Shown in pieces: positions 46,428 to 56,365 of a stretch of 64,000 nucleotides of DNA (position 1 is its first letter; each line of letters opens with the position of its first letter). The stretch lies in the NCBI RefSeq assembly GCF_024494385.1, contig NZ_JAEVLT010000008.1:124001-188000 (forward strand), written 5' to 3'. This stretch comes from Bacillus sp. EB600 (GTDB lineage: Bacteria; Bacillota; Bacilli; Bacillales; Cytobacillaceae). Under the pieces are notes generated by a model, which was given only the letters and a program-made list of their open reading frames with translations, made no database searches and had not been told where the DNA came from. The translations under genes were made by a program, and so were the position numbers.

Positions 46428-48578
46428 ATGCTTTGTCAAATGTGTAAACAAAACCATGCAAATTTACACCTAAGAATGAACATAAATGGTAATCAACAAG
46501 AAATAGTCCTTTGTCGTGAATGCTATGAAAAACAGAAAAAAACAATTGGTACCGGTTTTGGACCTATGTTGGGTTCATTTTCCAATTTTCCTTTTGAGGA
46601 CCTGCTTGGAGCAAACTCAGGAGCAATGAACCAGGGTGGAATTAACCAAGCAAACATGCAGAATACTAAGAAAGGATCTTCAGGATTCATCGACCGTTTC
46701 GGGCGAAATTTAACCCAACTTGCAAAGGCTGGCTTAATTGATCCCGTCATTGGCCGTGATGAAGAAATAAAAAGGGTTATTGAAATTTTAAATCGTAGAA
46801 ATAAAAACAATCCAGTCTTAATCGGTGAACCTGGTGTTGGTAAAACAGCCATCGCTGAGGGTCTTGCCACCAAGATTGTTAATGGTCAAGTTCCAGGCAA
46901 ATTAAGAAATAAAGAAGTGTATTTGCTTGATGTTGCATCACTTGTAGCCAACACGGGAATACGCGGTCAATTTGAAGAAAGAATGAAACAATTAATTGCC
47001 GAATTACAGGAACGTAAAAATATCATTCTATTTATTGATGAAATTCACTTACTTGTTGGTGCGGGTTCAGCAGAAGGATCAATGGATGCTGGAAACATTT
47101 TAAAACCAGCATTGGCTAGAGGTGAAATGCAGCTAATCGGTGCTACAACATTAAAAGAATACCGTCAAATTGAAAAAGATGCAGCACTTGAACGTCGGTT
47201 CCAGCCCGTTCATGTTCTGGAACCTACCACCGAAGCTACACTTGAAATTCTTAAAGGGCTTCAATCCAAGTATGAAGAGTTTCATGAGGTAAAGTTTACA
47301 GAAGAAGCAATTAAAGCTTGTGTACAATTATCGCACCGTTATATTCAAGACCGATTCTTACCGGATAAAGCAATTGATTTACTTGATGAAGCCGGCTCAA
47401 AGCTCAATCTTTCATCTGAGTACAAAAATACAGACCAAATTGAAGCACGTTTAAAAGAAATTCATAATGAAAAAGAAGCAGCTCTAAAGCAGGAAGACTA
47501 TGAAAAAGCTGCATCACTACGCGATGAGGAAGCAAAACTTGAAAAAGCGCTAAATACAGCCTCAGCAACAGATCGACCAGTTGTAGAAGTTTCGCATATT
47601 CAAGAAATCATTGAAGAAAAAACGGGGATTCCTGTTGGAAAACTTCAAACTGAGGAACAACAGAAAATGAAGCACCTTGAAGAAAACATGAATCAAAGGG
47701 TAATTGGTCAAGTGGAGGCTGTTAAAAGGGTTGCTAAAGCAATTAGGAGAAGCCGGGCAGGTTTAAAATCGAAGCATCGTCCAATTGGTTCATTTCTATT
47801 TGTCGGACCAACTGGGGTAGGGAAAACGGAATTATCGAAAACACTTGCTGATGAGTTATTTGGTTCCAAGGATGCAATGATTCGCTTAGATATGAGTGAA
47901 TATATGGAAAAACACAGTATTTCCAAATTAATAGGTTCACCTCCTGGATATGTAGGTCATGAGGAAGCAGGACAACTGACAGAAAAGGTTCGTCGAAATC
48001 CTTATAGTATTATCCTATTGGATGAAATTGAAAAGGCTCATCCTGATGTTCAGCATATGTTCCTGCAAATTATGGAAGACGGCCGCTTAACAGATAGCCA
48101 AGGAAGAACGGTTAGCTTTAAAGACACAGTCGTCATCATGACAAGCAATGCAGGTATCGTTCAGAAGGCCATTCATGTCGGATTTGGCAAGAGTGAAACA
48201 ACTTCAGAAGCAAGTGTTCTGGATTCCTTGGGCAGCTTCTTTAAGCCTGAATTTCTCAACCGTTTTGACAGCATTATTGAATTTAAGTCGCTTGAGAAAG
48301 AGCATATCCTAAAAATTGTTGACTTGATGATTGCTGAACTACAAGACGCTTTAAGAGAGCAGAACATCAATTTAACTGTCACACAGGAAGCTAAGGATCA
48401 ATTAGCAAAGCTGGGGTACAATCCAATATTTGGTGCACGCCCGCTCCGCAGAGTGATTCAAGAACAATTAGAAGATAAAATTGCTGATTTTGTCCTTGAT
48501 GAACCTGACGTTACAAAATTAGCAGCCATAATTGAGAATGGTGAGTTGAAAGTAATCGCAGAAAGTGTAGCAGTATAA
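46428..48578 (+). CDS. clpE: ClpE, AAA+ unfoldase of the Clp protease
   Basis: 716 residues. N-terminal C4 zinc finger ([15 protein letters not shown] to LCRECYEKQ), a glycine/asparagine-rich linker, AAA1 (Walker [16 protein letters not shown], Walker [12 protein letters not shown]), a UVR-type coiled segment ([20 protein letters not shown]), AAA2 (Walker [21 protein letters not shown], Walker [14 protein letters not shown]), and a C-terminal D2-small domain. It feeds heat-damaged proteins to ClpP and controls CtsR turnover. Its promoter carries CtsR operators. GGAGG precedes the ATG; a terminator follows. Confidence 0.97.
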   Translation: MLCQMCKQNHANLHLRMNINGNQQEIVLCRECYEKQKKTIGTGFGPMLGSFSNFPFEDLLGANSGAMNQGGINQANMQNTKKGSSGFIDRFGRNLTQLAKAGLIDPVIGRDEEIKRVIEILNRRNKNNPVLIGEPGVGKTAIAEGLATKIVNGQVPGKLRNKEVYLLDVASLVANTGIRGQFEERMKQLIAELQERKNIILFIDEIHLLVGAGSAEGSMDAGNILKPALARGEMQLIGATTLKEYRQIEKDAALERRFQPVHVLEPTTEATLEILKGLQSKYEEFHEVKFTEEAIKACVQLSHRYIQDRFLPDKAIDLLDEAGSKLNLSSEYKNTDQIEARLKEIHNEKEAALKQEDYEKAASLRDEEAKLEKALNTASATDRPVVEVSHIQEIIEEKTGIPVGKLQTEEQQKMKHLEENMNQRVIGQVEAVKRVAKAIRRSRAGLKSKHRPIGSFLFVGPTGVGKTELSKTLADELFGSKDAMIRLDMSEYMEKHSISKLIGSPPGYVGHEEAGQLTEKVRRNPYSIILLDEIEKAHPDVQHMFLQIMEDGRLTDSQGRTVSFKDTVVIMTSNAGIVQKAIHVGFGKSETTSEASVLDSLGSFFKPEFLNRFDSIIEFKSLEKEHILKIVDLMIAELQDALREQNINLTVTQEAKDQLAKLGYNPIFGARPLRRVIQEQLEDKIADFVLDEPDVTKLAAIIENGELKVIAESVAV

Positions 48579-48586
48579 TCCGAATA

Positions 48587-48617
48587 AAAAAGCGAAGCCT
48601 GCTCGGCTTCGCTTTTT
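48587..48617. terminator. Bidirectional terminator clpE/oligopeptidase
   Basis: AAAAAAGCGAAGCC / GGCTTCGCTTTTTT with loop TGCTC. Confidence 0.92.
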
Positions 48618-48619
48618 TC

Positions 48620-50314
48620 TTATAATTTTTTATCGTCAACAGAATTTAGCCATTTTTCGATTTCACCGACAACTGATTCTACACACCCATCCTCAAATGG
48701 CGAAAGTAAACGGGCTGTCTCCACTAGCTTTAAAAAAGACATGCTGCCACCCAGCTTACATAGATTCACATAATCTGTCCAGGCTTTTTGGTGATTATCT
48801 CTAGACCGTTTCCAAAATTGGAAAGCACAAATTTGCGCGAGCGTATAATCAATATAATAAAAAGGATCGTTATAAATATGGCCTTGCTTTTGCCAAAATC
48901 CACCATTTTCCAAATATCCATTCCCGCCATAATCCCGATGCGGCAAATATTTTTTCTCAATTTCCCGCCATTTAAGATTGCGTTCTTTAGGAGCAGCATC
49001 TGGATTTTCATAGACCCAGTGCTGAAACTCGTCTACTGAAACACCATATGGTAAGAATAATAAGGCATCACTTAAATGAGCAAACCTGTATTTATCAGCC
49101 TCTTCTTTAAAAAATAAATCCATCCACGGCCAAGTGAAAAACTCCATGCTCATCGAATGGATTTCACATGCTTCGTAGGTGGGCCAATAATATTCCGGAA
49201 TCTCAAAGGTCCGGCTGGAATATACCTGAAAAGCGTGACCTGCTTCATGGGTCAATACATCAATATCCCCTGATGTCCCAGTAAAATTAGAAAAAATAAA
49301 TGGAGATTTATAATTCTCAATATAGGTGCAGTAACCGCCTCCAGCCTTCCCTTTCTTTGCTATCAGGTCCAATAAGTGGTGTTCCTGCATGAAGCGGAAA
49401 AACTCACCCGTTTCGTTTGAGAGTTCTTCATACATTTTCTGTCCATTCTCAAGGATCCATTCCGGACTACCCTTTGGAGCCGGATTCCCGGTTGGGAAAT
49501 TAAAACCTTCGTCATAGTATTTTAATTGGTCAACACCAATTCTTTCCCTTTGCCTTTCTTTCAGCTTGGTAGCGATCGGAACGATAAAATCCTTTATTTG
49601 CTTTCTGTACCCTGCTACCATTTCGGCATTATAATCTGTCCTCATCATCCGATAATAGCCCAGTTCAACAAAATTCTTGTAACCGAGTCTTTTGGCAATT
49701 TCAGTCCGAACCTTAACCAAATCATCATAAATTCGATCAAGTTCTTCTTGATGACCGGCTAAAAAACCAAATTTAGCTTCACTTGCTCGTTGCCGCATAT
49801 CTCGATCATTTGCTTGAATAAACGGCTCTAATTGAGCAAGCGTCCTTTCTTCCCCTTCAAATTCAATCTTAGCTGTAGCAATCAGTTTCGTATATTCAGT
49901 TGAAAGCCGATTTTCTTTCTGCAGCAAGGGAATAACTTCAGGTTTAAATGTTTTTAATTGGCTTTCAGCCAGCGCAAAAAGCTGCGTACCCCATTTTTGT
50001 TCCAGCTCTGGACGAAACTTTGAATCAACAAGGGCCTGATAATATTTCGTTGTCAGCCCCTCTATTTCCGGCTCAATCTCATCCATATAATCCTGTTCCG
50101 TTTGATAAAATTTATCATTCGTATTAATCGAATGGCGGATTGAACATAGATTAAACATTGTGCCCAAGTCATTTTTAATACTATTTATTTCGTTCATTGC
50201 CTGATTTTGTTCCTCAGCTGACCCCGCCCCTGTAAATTTCACGAGTACAGCACCAAACTTTTCCTTAACTTCATCCAGATTAGGCCTTGTATATGTATAG
50301 TCTTCGAATTTCAT
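48620..50314 (-). CDS. M3 family oligoendopeptidase
   Basis: Cytosolic zinc metallopeptidase of 564 residues (PepF/thimet type) that degrades short peptides. The zinc motif is VLTHEAGHAFQVYSS, with the third ligand Glu in YEACEIHSMSMEF downstream. The N-terminal MKFEDYTYTRPNLDEVKEKF and helical body are usual for this subgroup. From here to the right end the order differs from the B. subtilis region. It overlaps no neighbour; the MarR gene is 90 nt upstream. Confidence 0.93.
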   Translation of the reverse strand: MKFEDYTYTRPNLDEVKEKFGAVLVKFTGAGSAEEQNQAMNEINSIKNDLGTMFNLCSIRHSINTNDKFYQTEQDYMDEIEPEIEGLTTKYYQALVDSKFRPELEQKWGTQLFALAESQLKTFKPEVIPLLQKENRLSTEYTKLIATAKIEFEGEERTLAQLEPFIQANDRDMRQRASEAKFGFLAGHQEELDRIYDDLVKVRTEIAKRLGYKNFVELGYYRMMRTDYNAEMVAGYRKQIKDFIVPIATKLKERQRERIGVDQLKYYDEGFNFPTGNPAPKGSPEWILENGQKMYEELSNETGEFFRFMQEHHLLDLIAKKGKAGGGYCTYIENYKSPFIFSNFTGTSGDIDVLTHEAGHAFQVYSSRTFEIPEYYWPTYEACEIHSMSMEFFTWPWMDLFFKEEADKYRFAHLSDALLFLPYGVSVDEFQHWVYENPDAAPKERNLKWREIEKKYLPHRDYGGNGYLENGGFWQKQGHIYNDPFYYIDYTLAQICAFQFWKRSRDNHQKAWTDYVNLCKLGGSMSFLKLVETARLLSPFEDGCVESVVGEIEKWLNSVDDKKL

Positions 50315-50388
50315 CTTATCATCTCCAATTTACTCTGTATCCATAATATCTATATGTCTCTTTTATACTATATACCTTTGCAAAAAAA

Positions 50389-50412
50389 AATACGGCATTC
50401 GCCGTATTAAAA
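50389..50412 (-). terminator. Terminator of marR
   Basis: AATACGGC / GCCGTATT stem with loop GAAT, then nine T in the minus direction; it overlaps the marR stop codon. Confidence 0.88.
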
Positions 50413-50847
50413 TTTCCCTGCAGGCAGACCCAATTTTTTTAGTAATCGGATTGCTTCAACCTTTTCCGTTTCATCTAAGCTGGACATTAATTGATCAATT
50501 CTTTGGGCATGTTCTGGAAAAATTGTTTCGATAAACTGTTTCCCCTCATCGGTTATTGAGGCATACGTCACTCTTCGATCGTTAGGACAAGCAATTCTTT
50601 TCAGCAGTCCCTTCTGCTCAAGCTTATCGACTACATAAGTGATGCTGCCGCTTGCTAATAAAATTTTTCCGCCTATTTGCTGTAAAGGAATGTCACCTTT
50701 ATGATACAAGAGCTCTAAAACTGCAAACTCTGTTGGGTTTAAACCATTAGCTTGAATCGCTTTATTTACATGCTCATTTATAGCTTTATAAGCTCGTGAA
50801 AGGACAATAAATAATTTTAATGATTGAGATACTGAGTCATTTTCCAT
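50407..50847 (-). CDS. MarR family transcriptional regulator
   Basis: 146 residues with a winged-helix DNA-binding domain (about 40-110: FAVLELLYHKGDIPLQQIGG, KILLASGSITYVVDKLEQKG, wing with CPNDRRVTYASITDEGKQF). Divergent from the fsr-like efflux gene, which it probably represses. An imperfect palindrome in the shared promoter region is a candidate operator. Start ATG at 50847 chosen by AAAGGATGA upstream. Confidence 0.9.
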   Translation of the reverse strand: MENDSVSQSLKLFIVLSRAYKAINEHVNKAIQANGLNPTEFAVLELLYHKGDIPLQQIGGKILLASGSITYVVDKLEQKGLLKRIACPNDRRVTYASITDEGKQFIETIFPEHAQRIDQLMSSLDETEKVEAIRLLKKLGLPAGKF

Positions 50848-50878
50848 GAAGATCATCCTTTGATTTTTATTAAAAATA

Positions 50879-50896
50879 TAACAAAAACGTATGTTA
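50879..50896. promoter_or_regulatory. Candidate MarR operator
   Basis: Inverted repeat TAACA / TGTTA separated by eight nt, 32 nt upstream of marR and between the divergent genes. Confidence 0.35.
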
Positions 50897-51095
50897 CATT
50901 ATTTAATATCTCGACTTCAAATTAATTATAAAAAATTTTTGCCTTTCTGTCAATTATTATCCAATTAAACACAAGATATTATTATGCAATTTAGACGCCA
51001 TTTCATAATATTTCGGAAATGGAAGTAATTTTATTTCTAAATTTCCCAGAAATTATGTAAGATATTAATAGCTAAATAGAAGGGGAGAAAATGCT

Positions 51096-52328
51096 ATGAG
51101 CCAACAGGCTATACTATCTGCAAAGAAAGCAGATACATCCGGTTCGACTATATATAAAATACTGTTCATTATTGGCTTATGCCATTTATTAAATGATGCT
51201 CTACAAGCTGTAGTACCAGCGATGTTCCCGATTTTAGAAAAATCAATGGGATTGTCCTACACTCAGTTAGGACTCATTGCCTTTTCCTTAAATATGGTTT
51301 CATCAGTTATGCAACCAGTCATCGGGCTTTTTACTGACCGGAAACCAAAACCGTTTGCTTTACCAATCGGACTTTCCGCTACATTAGCAGGAGTTTTAGG
51401 TTTAGCCTTTTCTCCAGGCTTTGGATGGGTTGTTTTATCTGTCATGTTTATCGGGATTGGTTCAGCTGTGTTTCATCCCGAAGGCTCTAGGGTGGCCCAT
51501 ATGGCCGCTGGAACGCGGAGAGGGCTAGCCCAATCTATTTATCAGGTTGGCGGCAATACAGGGCAGGCTTTAGCACCCCTCATAACTGCACTGATTCTTG
51601 TTCCGCTTGGACAAATTGGGGCTTCCTGGTTTGCTTTTGTCGCAGCAATAGCTGTCATTTTGTTAGTGTATATTGCAAATTGGTATAATCAAAGACTAGT
51701 CTCTTCCTCGAAATCAAATCAAATGAAGTCGGCTGTTCAAGCAGACAAAAAGGGGCTTGCAAAAGGAGTCAAGAATGCATTGGTACTAATCCTTTTGTTA
51801 ATCTTTGCCCGTTCGTGGTATATCTCAGGAATGACCAATTTTTACACATTCTATGCCATTCATAAATACGGGATGACCATTAAGGAATCCCAGCTTTTTC
51901 TGTTTGCATTCTTAGTTGCCGGTGCAATTGGTACATTTTTTGGCGGGCCGCTCTCAGATCGTTTTGGTAAGAAAAAAATCATTTCATTTTCAATGCTTGC
52001 GACCATTCCATTTTCGCTGCTGCTTCCCTTTATGCCAGCGACAGTGGCGTTTATCTTTCTACTCTTTACAGGCTTTATTTTAATGACAAGTTTTTCAGTC
52101 ACAGTTGTTTATGCCCAAGAACTAGTTCCTGGAAAAATTGGGACCATGTCAGGTCTAACTGTCGGACTGGCGTTTGGTATGGGGGCCATAGGTTCCGTAG
52201 GACTGGGGTATATTGCCGATTTAATTGGAATGCCGACAATGATATCAACGATTGGAATTTTACCGTTAATCGGGCTGACTGCCTTTCTGCTTCCAGCAGA
52301 CAAAACTGTGAAGGAATGGAATAAATAA
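51096..52328 (+). CDS. fsr: MFS efflux transporter, fosmidomycin-resistance (Fsr) type
   Basis: 410 residues with twelve predicted helices. The cytoplasmic loop 2-3 motif reads GLFTDRKPKPFALPIG, and the second-half loop GPLSDRFGKKKIISFS is a classical MFS A motif. The N-terminal LCHLLNDALQAVVPAMFPILE is typical of Fsr proteins. Exports fosmidomycin or other small drugs; the physiological substrate is unknown. Likely under the divergent MarR. A short repeat starts at the stop codon. Confidence 0.88.
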   Translation: MSQQAILSAKKADTSGSTIYKILFIIGLCHLLNDALQAVVPAMFPILEKSMGLSYTQLGLIAFSLNMVSSVMQPVIGLFTDRKPKPFALPIGLSATLAGVLGLAFSPGFGWVVLSVMFIGIGSAVFHPEGSRVAHMAAGTRRGLAQSIYQVGGNTGQALAPLITALILVPLGQIGASWFAFVAAIAVILLVYIANWYNQRLVSSSKSNQMKSAVQADKKGLAKGVKNALVLILLLIFARSWYISGMTNFYTFYAIHKYGMTIKESQLFLFAFLVAGAIGTFFGGPLSDRFGKKKIISFSMLATIPFSLLLPFMPATVAFIFLLFTGFILMTSFSVTVVYAQELVPGKIGTMSGLTVGLAFGMGAIGSVGLGYIADLIGMPTMISTIGILPLIGLTAFLLPADKTVKEWNK

Positions 52329-52423
52329 AAAAGCGCAAGCACCCGTTTAGCGACGTACACTAGTCGCTGGGTGCTGTAGTGAGACATTTATCTAAGTTCA
52401 AAATTTTATAATTTCTTATTATT
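52327..52423 (+). repeat. Interspersed repeat, short copy (R13)
   Basis: AAAAAAGCGCAAGCACCCGT, TTAGCGACGTACACTAGTCG, CTGGGTGCTGTAGTGAGACA and the tail TTATCTAAGTTCAAAATTTT. The arms AGCACCC / GGGTGCT and AGCGAC / GTCGCT pair completely. This is the simplest complete form of the family. Confidence 0.85.
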
Positions 52424-52425
52424 TA

Positions 52426-52450
52426 TAAAGGTTGGGCTGTGCCCATCCTT
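52426..52450. terminator. Terminator between fsr and the hemerythrin gene
   Basis: AAAGGTTGGGC / GCCCATCCTTT stem with loop TGT, A- and T-rich flanks. Confidence 0.7.
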
Positions 52451-52977
52451 TATTTTATTTCCTGTATTTTCCGATGCAACTCTGCTTTTTCTTCGTCTGA
52501 CAGCATTCTTTCCGCCATTGGGAAAAGCACATTTTCTTCCTTAGTAAAATGATCAGATAAAATATCGTGGGCATTTTTGATTAATCCTGCCGCATTTTTC
52601 ATTTCTTCGATTGAAAACTGACCATTGTTTGTTTTCCTAAGAAAATCTCCAATTAAAGCCTTTGCTTGTTCATGCTCGTATTCCATTACCGCAACCGGGC
52701 CGGAACTTGTTCCAATGTATTCACCCATCATTGGAAATAAGACTTCTTCCTCACGCTCTGAATGAATATCAAGTTCTGACTTAAAAATAGCAACGCTTGA
52801 TTTTAAAGCAGTGAAAATTTTTTCAACCTCAGCATCTGTTTCAATTTGCTCGGTTAATAACAGCAAACCGGCTAATTTTTCTCTCAATGGAGAATGCTCC
52901 TCTTTCAATTGGGCAAGTCCAGCGGACAGTTCGGCAGGGGGCATTCCTGAAAATGCACTCATGCATCCACTCATCAT
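52450..52977 (-). CDS. Hemerythrin HHE domain protein
   Basis: 175 residues, four-helix bundle with di-iron ligands in two HHE repeats: EEHSPLREKL, HSEREEEVLFP, YEHEQAKALIG and HFTKEENVLFP. Binds oxygen or NO or repairs iron centres in related proteins (RIC/DNR-like). The N-terminal MMSGCMSAFSGMPPAEL carries a lone cysteine reminiscent of the DUF542/ScdA context but lacks that domain. Standing near FixABCX and iron-sulfur enzymes, a role in Fe-S protection is possible (inference). Confidence 0.85.
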   Translation of the reverse strand: MMSGCMSAFSGMPPAELSAGLAQLKEEHSPLREKLAGLLLLTEQIETDAEVEKIFTALKSSVAIFKSELDIHSEREEEVLFPMMGEYIGTSSGPVAVMEYEHEQAKALIGDFLRKTNNGQFSIEEMKNAAGLIKNAHDILSDHFTKEENVLFPMAERMLSDEEKAELHRKIQEIK

Positions 52978-53190
52978 TATTCACCTCTTCCACTTTCATG
53001 CTTTAAGTATAAAAGTTAGCAATTATGAATGGTGTGAGCCTCATCACAGTTTCATTTATTTCGTTTATTACAGCTGAGTTTGCCCGTTAATCTTTCAATT
53101 ATAAGTTTTTCATGTAATAGACACATTTCAGCAGAAAAAAACATCCACATTTACGTATAATGGAATTATTAAATTAAAGGAGGAATATCA

Positions 53191-53544
53191 TTGTCCTGCC
53201 CTATTTATGAAGATTTCTATCCCAAAGCGTTAATTCCGATTGGTCTAAAGGATCAGACCTTGCTTACTGAATTAAAATTAAGTCCAATTGAATTGCCTGA
53301 ATTTGTAACTCATTGGCTGATTGCATTAGAAGGAGAAGTAATCCCAAAACAGAATAAAAAATATCACTGGAAAGTATCGATTTATCCTTCAAACATAGAA
53401 GGGTCTTTTGTTTGGGATCAAGCTTACTACACATCTCCATATTTCCTTTCAATCGATGAAGCATTCGAATTATCCCGAGCATTGGAAACTCACAGTAAAA
53501 ACGATGAACTCCAATCCAAATTCCTCCTAGAGAAAATAAGCTAA
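53191..53544 (+). CDS. Unknown protein, 117 residues
   Basis: TTG start at 53191 with AAAGGAGGA upstream, then SCPIYEDFYPKALIPIGLKD. Aromatic-rich centre (HWKVSIYPSNIEGSFVWDQA, YYTSPYFLSIDEAFELS), so a small alpha/beta fold is likely. No membrane segment or known motif. Single gene flanked by the hemerythrin and fixX genes. Not recognised. Confidence 0.65.
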   Translation: MSCPIYEDFYPKALIPIGLKDQTLLTELKLSPIELPEFVTHWLIALEGEVIPKQNKKYHWKVSIYPSNIEGSFVWDQAYYTSPYFLSIDEAFELSRALETHSKNDELQSKFLLEKIS

Positions 53545-53693
53545 ATAATCCTCAAAAATCACATCCTTTTGCTACACTTTTTTTTTACATCAATTGTGAA
53601 AAAACTTACATATAGTGTAAATTAAGAAAACACACTATTTTCTTGTGACAACTGAAATTATTATTTTTATTTTGATAAGCTTTTATATATATT

Positions 53694-53731
53694 AAAAAGG
53701 TTGCTGTTCTAATGAACAGCAACCTTTTTTT
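53694..53731 (-). terminator. Terminator of the fixABCX operon
   Basis: AAAAAGGTTGCTGTTC / GAACAGCAACCTTTTT with a four-nt loop, T-runs on both sides; overlaps the end of fixX. Confidence 0.93.
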
Positions 53732-54014
53732 ATGCCATACGGAACACAACTCCATGTCCGCCTTTTGGATATTCCCATTTGATATTTTGAAATGGGCAAC
53801 CGATCCGGCAGCTGCCGCATTCATGACACCCTTCGAAACCTACCTGCATCCTTGTTCCTTCCCATTTGTATACTTCTCCCGGGCAAAATAAGGTACAGAG
53901 TTTATCAGGACATTTTGATGCACAAACATCATTGTCAAGTATAGTCAAATGAGATTTTGTATCACATCTAAACCGAAGTAAAAATTGTTTTTCCTCTAGA
54001 GTTGTAGTTGACAT
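53730..54014 (-). CDS. fixX: FixX, ferredoxin-like protein
   Basis: 94 residues. Iron-sulfur cysteines in CASKCPDKLCTLFCPGEVY and CHECGSCRIGCPFQN. FixX passes electrons between FixC and the quinone or ferredoxin side of the bifurcating complex. The ATG at 54014 overlaps the fixC stop by one nt (TAATG) and is preceded by GGAAGGCGGTGA; the six-residue longer start is not needed. Last gene of fixABCX. Confidence 0.95.
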   Translation of the reverse strand: MSTTTLEEKQFLLRFRCDTKSHLTILDNDVCASKCPDKLCTLFCPGEVYKWEGTRMQVGFEGCHECGSCRIGCPFQNIKWEYPKGGHGVVFRMA

Positions 54015-55306
54015 TATTTCACCGCCTTCCAAACACGATAAATATCAGTAAGAAACTTGAAGGTTCCTTTTTCTGTAAAACTCTTCATAATTTGTTTTTG
54101 TTTATCGCGTTTAGGTGTACCATCTACAGTAAAGAATTTACCCATTGCTTTGGTAACCATAGGAACGTATTCTTTGAAATATTGTGGATATGCCTCTAAA
54201 GTATGTGGAGCATCTTTGTATTTCTCCAAATCCTTCATGACAAAACTATTATTAAGAGCGTCACGATAATGGTTTAAGCTCGATTCACTAAAGTCTCCGC
54301 GCTTTTTCGCCTGAACTATTGCCTCTGCAGCCAGTTGTCCGGAATACATTGCCAAGTTTGACCCTTCACCATGAATGGCATTGACAAGCGATGCTGCATC
54401 CCCAACGACAACCACACCATTTCCAACAACCTTTTGTACTGAGCGGTATCCCCCTTCAGGGATGAGATGGGCAAGATACTCTGCGGACTCTCCGCCTTCA
54501 ATCAATGGTTTAATATTTGGATGATCTTTTAATTGATCTAATAACTCATATGGTTTTAATTTATCTTTGACCATAGCTGCAACCGTGGTTCCGACCCCAA
54601 TATTTATACTATCTTTATTTGTATAAAGAAAAGCGGCACCAAAGTTTCCTTTGGTTGATTCACCAAAAATTTCAATGGCTACACCTTGATTTTCTTTAAT
54701 ATTGAACCGTTCGTTGATTTTTTCTTTTGGTAAGTTAATTACTTCCATTACACATAATGCAACATGGTCTGGCGCGTGTTCTTTTCGGAAACCTAGTTCT
54801 TTAGCTAGTAAAGAGTTTACTCCATCAGCTAATACGACCACGTCAGCATATAGATCACCATCTGGACGGTCTGTACGCACTCCAACAACCTTGCCGTTTT
54901 CAACGATACATTCCGTTACAACAGTTTCATTAATAAGTAATGCTCCTGCTTCCACTGCTTTTTTGGCAAACCATTGGTCAAATTTTGCTCTTAGAACGGT
55001 AAAGCTATTGTAAGGTTCTTCTCCCCATTCTTGACCCTTATATCCTATTTGAACTGCTGATTGTTCACCCAAAACCATGTATCGATGATCAACCACCGGA
55101 CGTTCAAGAGGCGCTTCTTTCCAAAATTCTGGGACTAAATCCCTTAATTGTTTGCTGAATAAGACCCCGCCCATGACATTTTTGCTGCCCGGATATTCTC
55201 CTCTTTCAAGAAGCAAAACATTTAAACCATTTCTTGCAGCAACAAGTGCACAAGCTGAACCCGCTGGGCCTGCCCCAACGACAATTACATCAAATTTTTC
55301 AGGCAT
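54014..55306 (-). CDS. fixC: FixC, ETF-quinone oxidoreductase-like flavoprotein
   Basis: 430 residues, the family length. FAD site VIVVGAGPAGSACALVAARNG and RGEYPGSKNVMGGVLFS; second FAD site GVVVVGDAASLVNAIHGEGSN. Related to ETF:quinone oxidoreductase but works with FixX. It takes the high-potential electrons to menaquinone. Start overlaps the fixB stop by eight nt (translational coupling). Confidence 0.96.
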   Translation of the reverse strand: MPEKFDVIVVGAGPAGSACALVAARNGLNVLLLERGEYPGSKNVMGGVLFSKQLRDLVPEFWKEAPLERPVVDHRYMVLGEQSAVQIGYKGQEWGEEPYNSFTVLRAKFDQWFAKKAVEAGALLINETVVTECIVENGKVVGVRTDRPDGDLYADVVVLADGVNSLLAKELGFRKEHAPDHVALCVMEVINLPKEKINERFNIKENQGVAIEIFGESTKGNFGAAFLYTNKDSINIGVGTTVAAMVKDKLKPYELLDQLKDHPNIKPLIEGGESAEYLAHLIPEGGYRSVQKVVGNGVVVVGDAASLVNAIHGEGSNLAMYSGQLAAEAIVQAKKRGDFSESSLNHYRDALNNSFVMKDLEKYKDAPHTLEAYPQYFKEYVPMVTKAMGKFFTVDGTPKRDKQKQIMKSFTEKGTFKFLTDIYRVWKAVK

Positions 55307-56336
55307 GGGTTAAAACACCGCCCTTTTCTTTCTTGACTTGTTTAAATTGTGCAATTAATTTGGGGAGGATTTCCATTGCATCCCCGACAATTCCATATGT
55401 TGCAATATTAAAAATCGGTGCATTCGGATCTTTATTAATCGCGATAATCATTTCAGAGTTCTTCATCCCTTCAGTGTGCTGGATCGCACCTGACAATGCA
55501 ACGGCAACATAAAGCTTCGGAGTAACGGTTTCACCAGTTTGCCCAATTTGCATATGATGTGGCAGCCATCCAGCTTCAACAACATCCCGGGTTCCACCAA
55601 CTGCTGCACCGCCTCCCATTGCTTCGGCAAGTTGATAAAGAAGTTGGAAGTTATGTTCATCACCCATCCCCTTACCACCGCAAATAACAACATGGGCATC
55701 AGCTAGATTCGATTGATTTGTTAATTCATTCACAATCTCAATTACTTTTGTCCGCATTTCGTCTTCACGAAGTTCAATCGTTTCTTCAATTACTCTCCCG
55801 TTTCTGCTAGGATCTGCTTCCAAAGCCTTCATAACTTTTGCACGAACTGTCGCCATTTGCGGACGATGCTTTTTACATAGGATGGTTGCCATAATATTTC
55901 CGCCAAATGCAGGCCGGCTTGCTTCCAGTAGACGATTTTCTAAATCAATGTCCAACATGGTTGTATCTGCAGTTAAGCCTGTATTTAAATCTGTTGCTAC
56001 AGCACTCGCTAAATCCTTTCCATTTGGTGTTGCGCCATAAAGAATGATCTCTGGCTTGTATTTAGTAACGAGCAGGTTAACACTTTTCATATATGATTCT
56101 GTTCGGTAATCTTTTAATACAGGGTGGTCAATGATATATACCTCATCAGCGCCATGGGAAATTAACTCATCTGTAAGACCTTTAATTCCATCACCGAGCA
56201 AAAATCCCCCAAGCGGAACCTGTAATTTGTCGGCAAGCTTTCTCCCTGCACCAAGCAATTCAAGTGATACGCCCTTAATTTTTCCATCATTTTGTTCGAT
56301 AAATATCCAAACACCTTGGTACTCATCTAATTGCAT
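55299..56336 (-). CDS. fixB: FixB, ETF alpha subunit
   Basis: 345 residues. N-terminal alpha/beta domain (about 1-190) and a C-terminal FAD domain with GQTGETVTPKLYVAVALSGA and the FAD-binding SEMIIAINKDPNAPIF, both diagnostic for ETF alpha. The Arg preceding the FAD isoalloxazine site in AGWLPHH is not as in canonical ETFs, but I do not draw a conclusion from it. 30 nt downstream of fixA and overlapping fixC. Confidence 0.96.
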   Translation of the reverse strand: MQLDEYQGVWIFIEQNDGKIKGVSLELLGAGRKLADKLQVPLGGFLLGDGIKGLTDELISHGADEVYIIDHPVLKDYRTESYMKSVNLLVTKYKPEIILYGATPNGKDLASAVATDLNTGLTADTTMLDIDLENRLLEASRPAFGGNIMATILCKKHRPQMATVRAKVMKALEADPSRNGRVIEETIELREDEMRTKVIEIVNELTNQSNLADAHVVICGGKGMGDEHNFQLLYQLAEAMGGGAAVGGTRDVVEAGWLPHHMQIGQTGETVTPKLYVAVALSGAIQHTEGMKNSEMIIAINKDPNAPIFNIATYGIVGDAMEILPKLIAQFKQVKKEKGGVLTHA

Positions 56337-56365
56337 TTACGCCCCTCCTCGAGAAAAAGTTTTCA

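Noticed and set aside
52450-52977. ScdA/RIC (iron-sulfur repair) identity for the hemerythrin protein
   Set aside because: The N-terminal DUF542 domain of ScdA is missing; only a lone cysteine is there, so the generic HHE name is kept.
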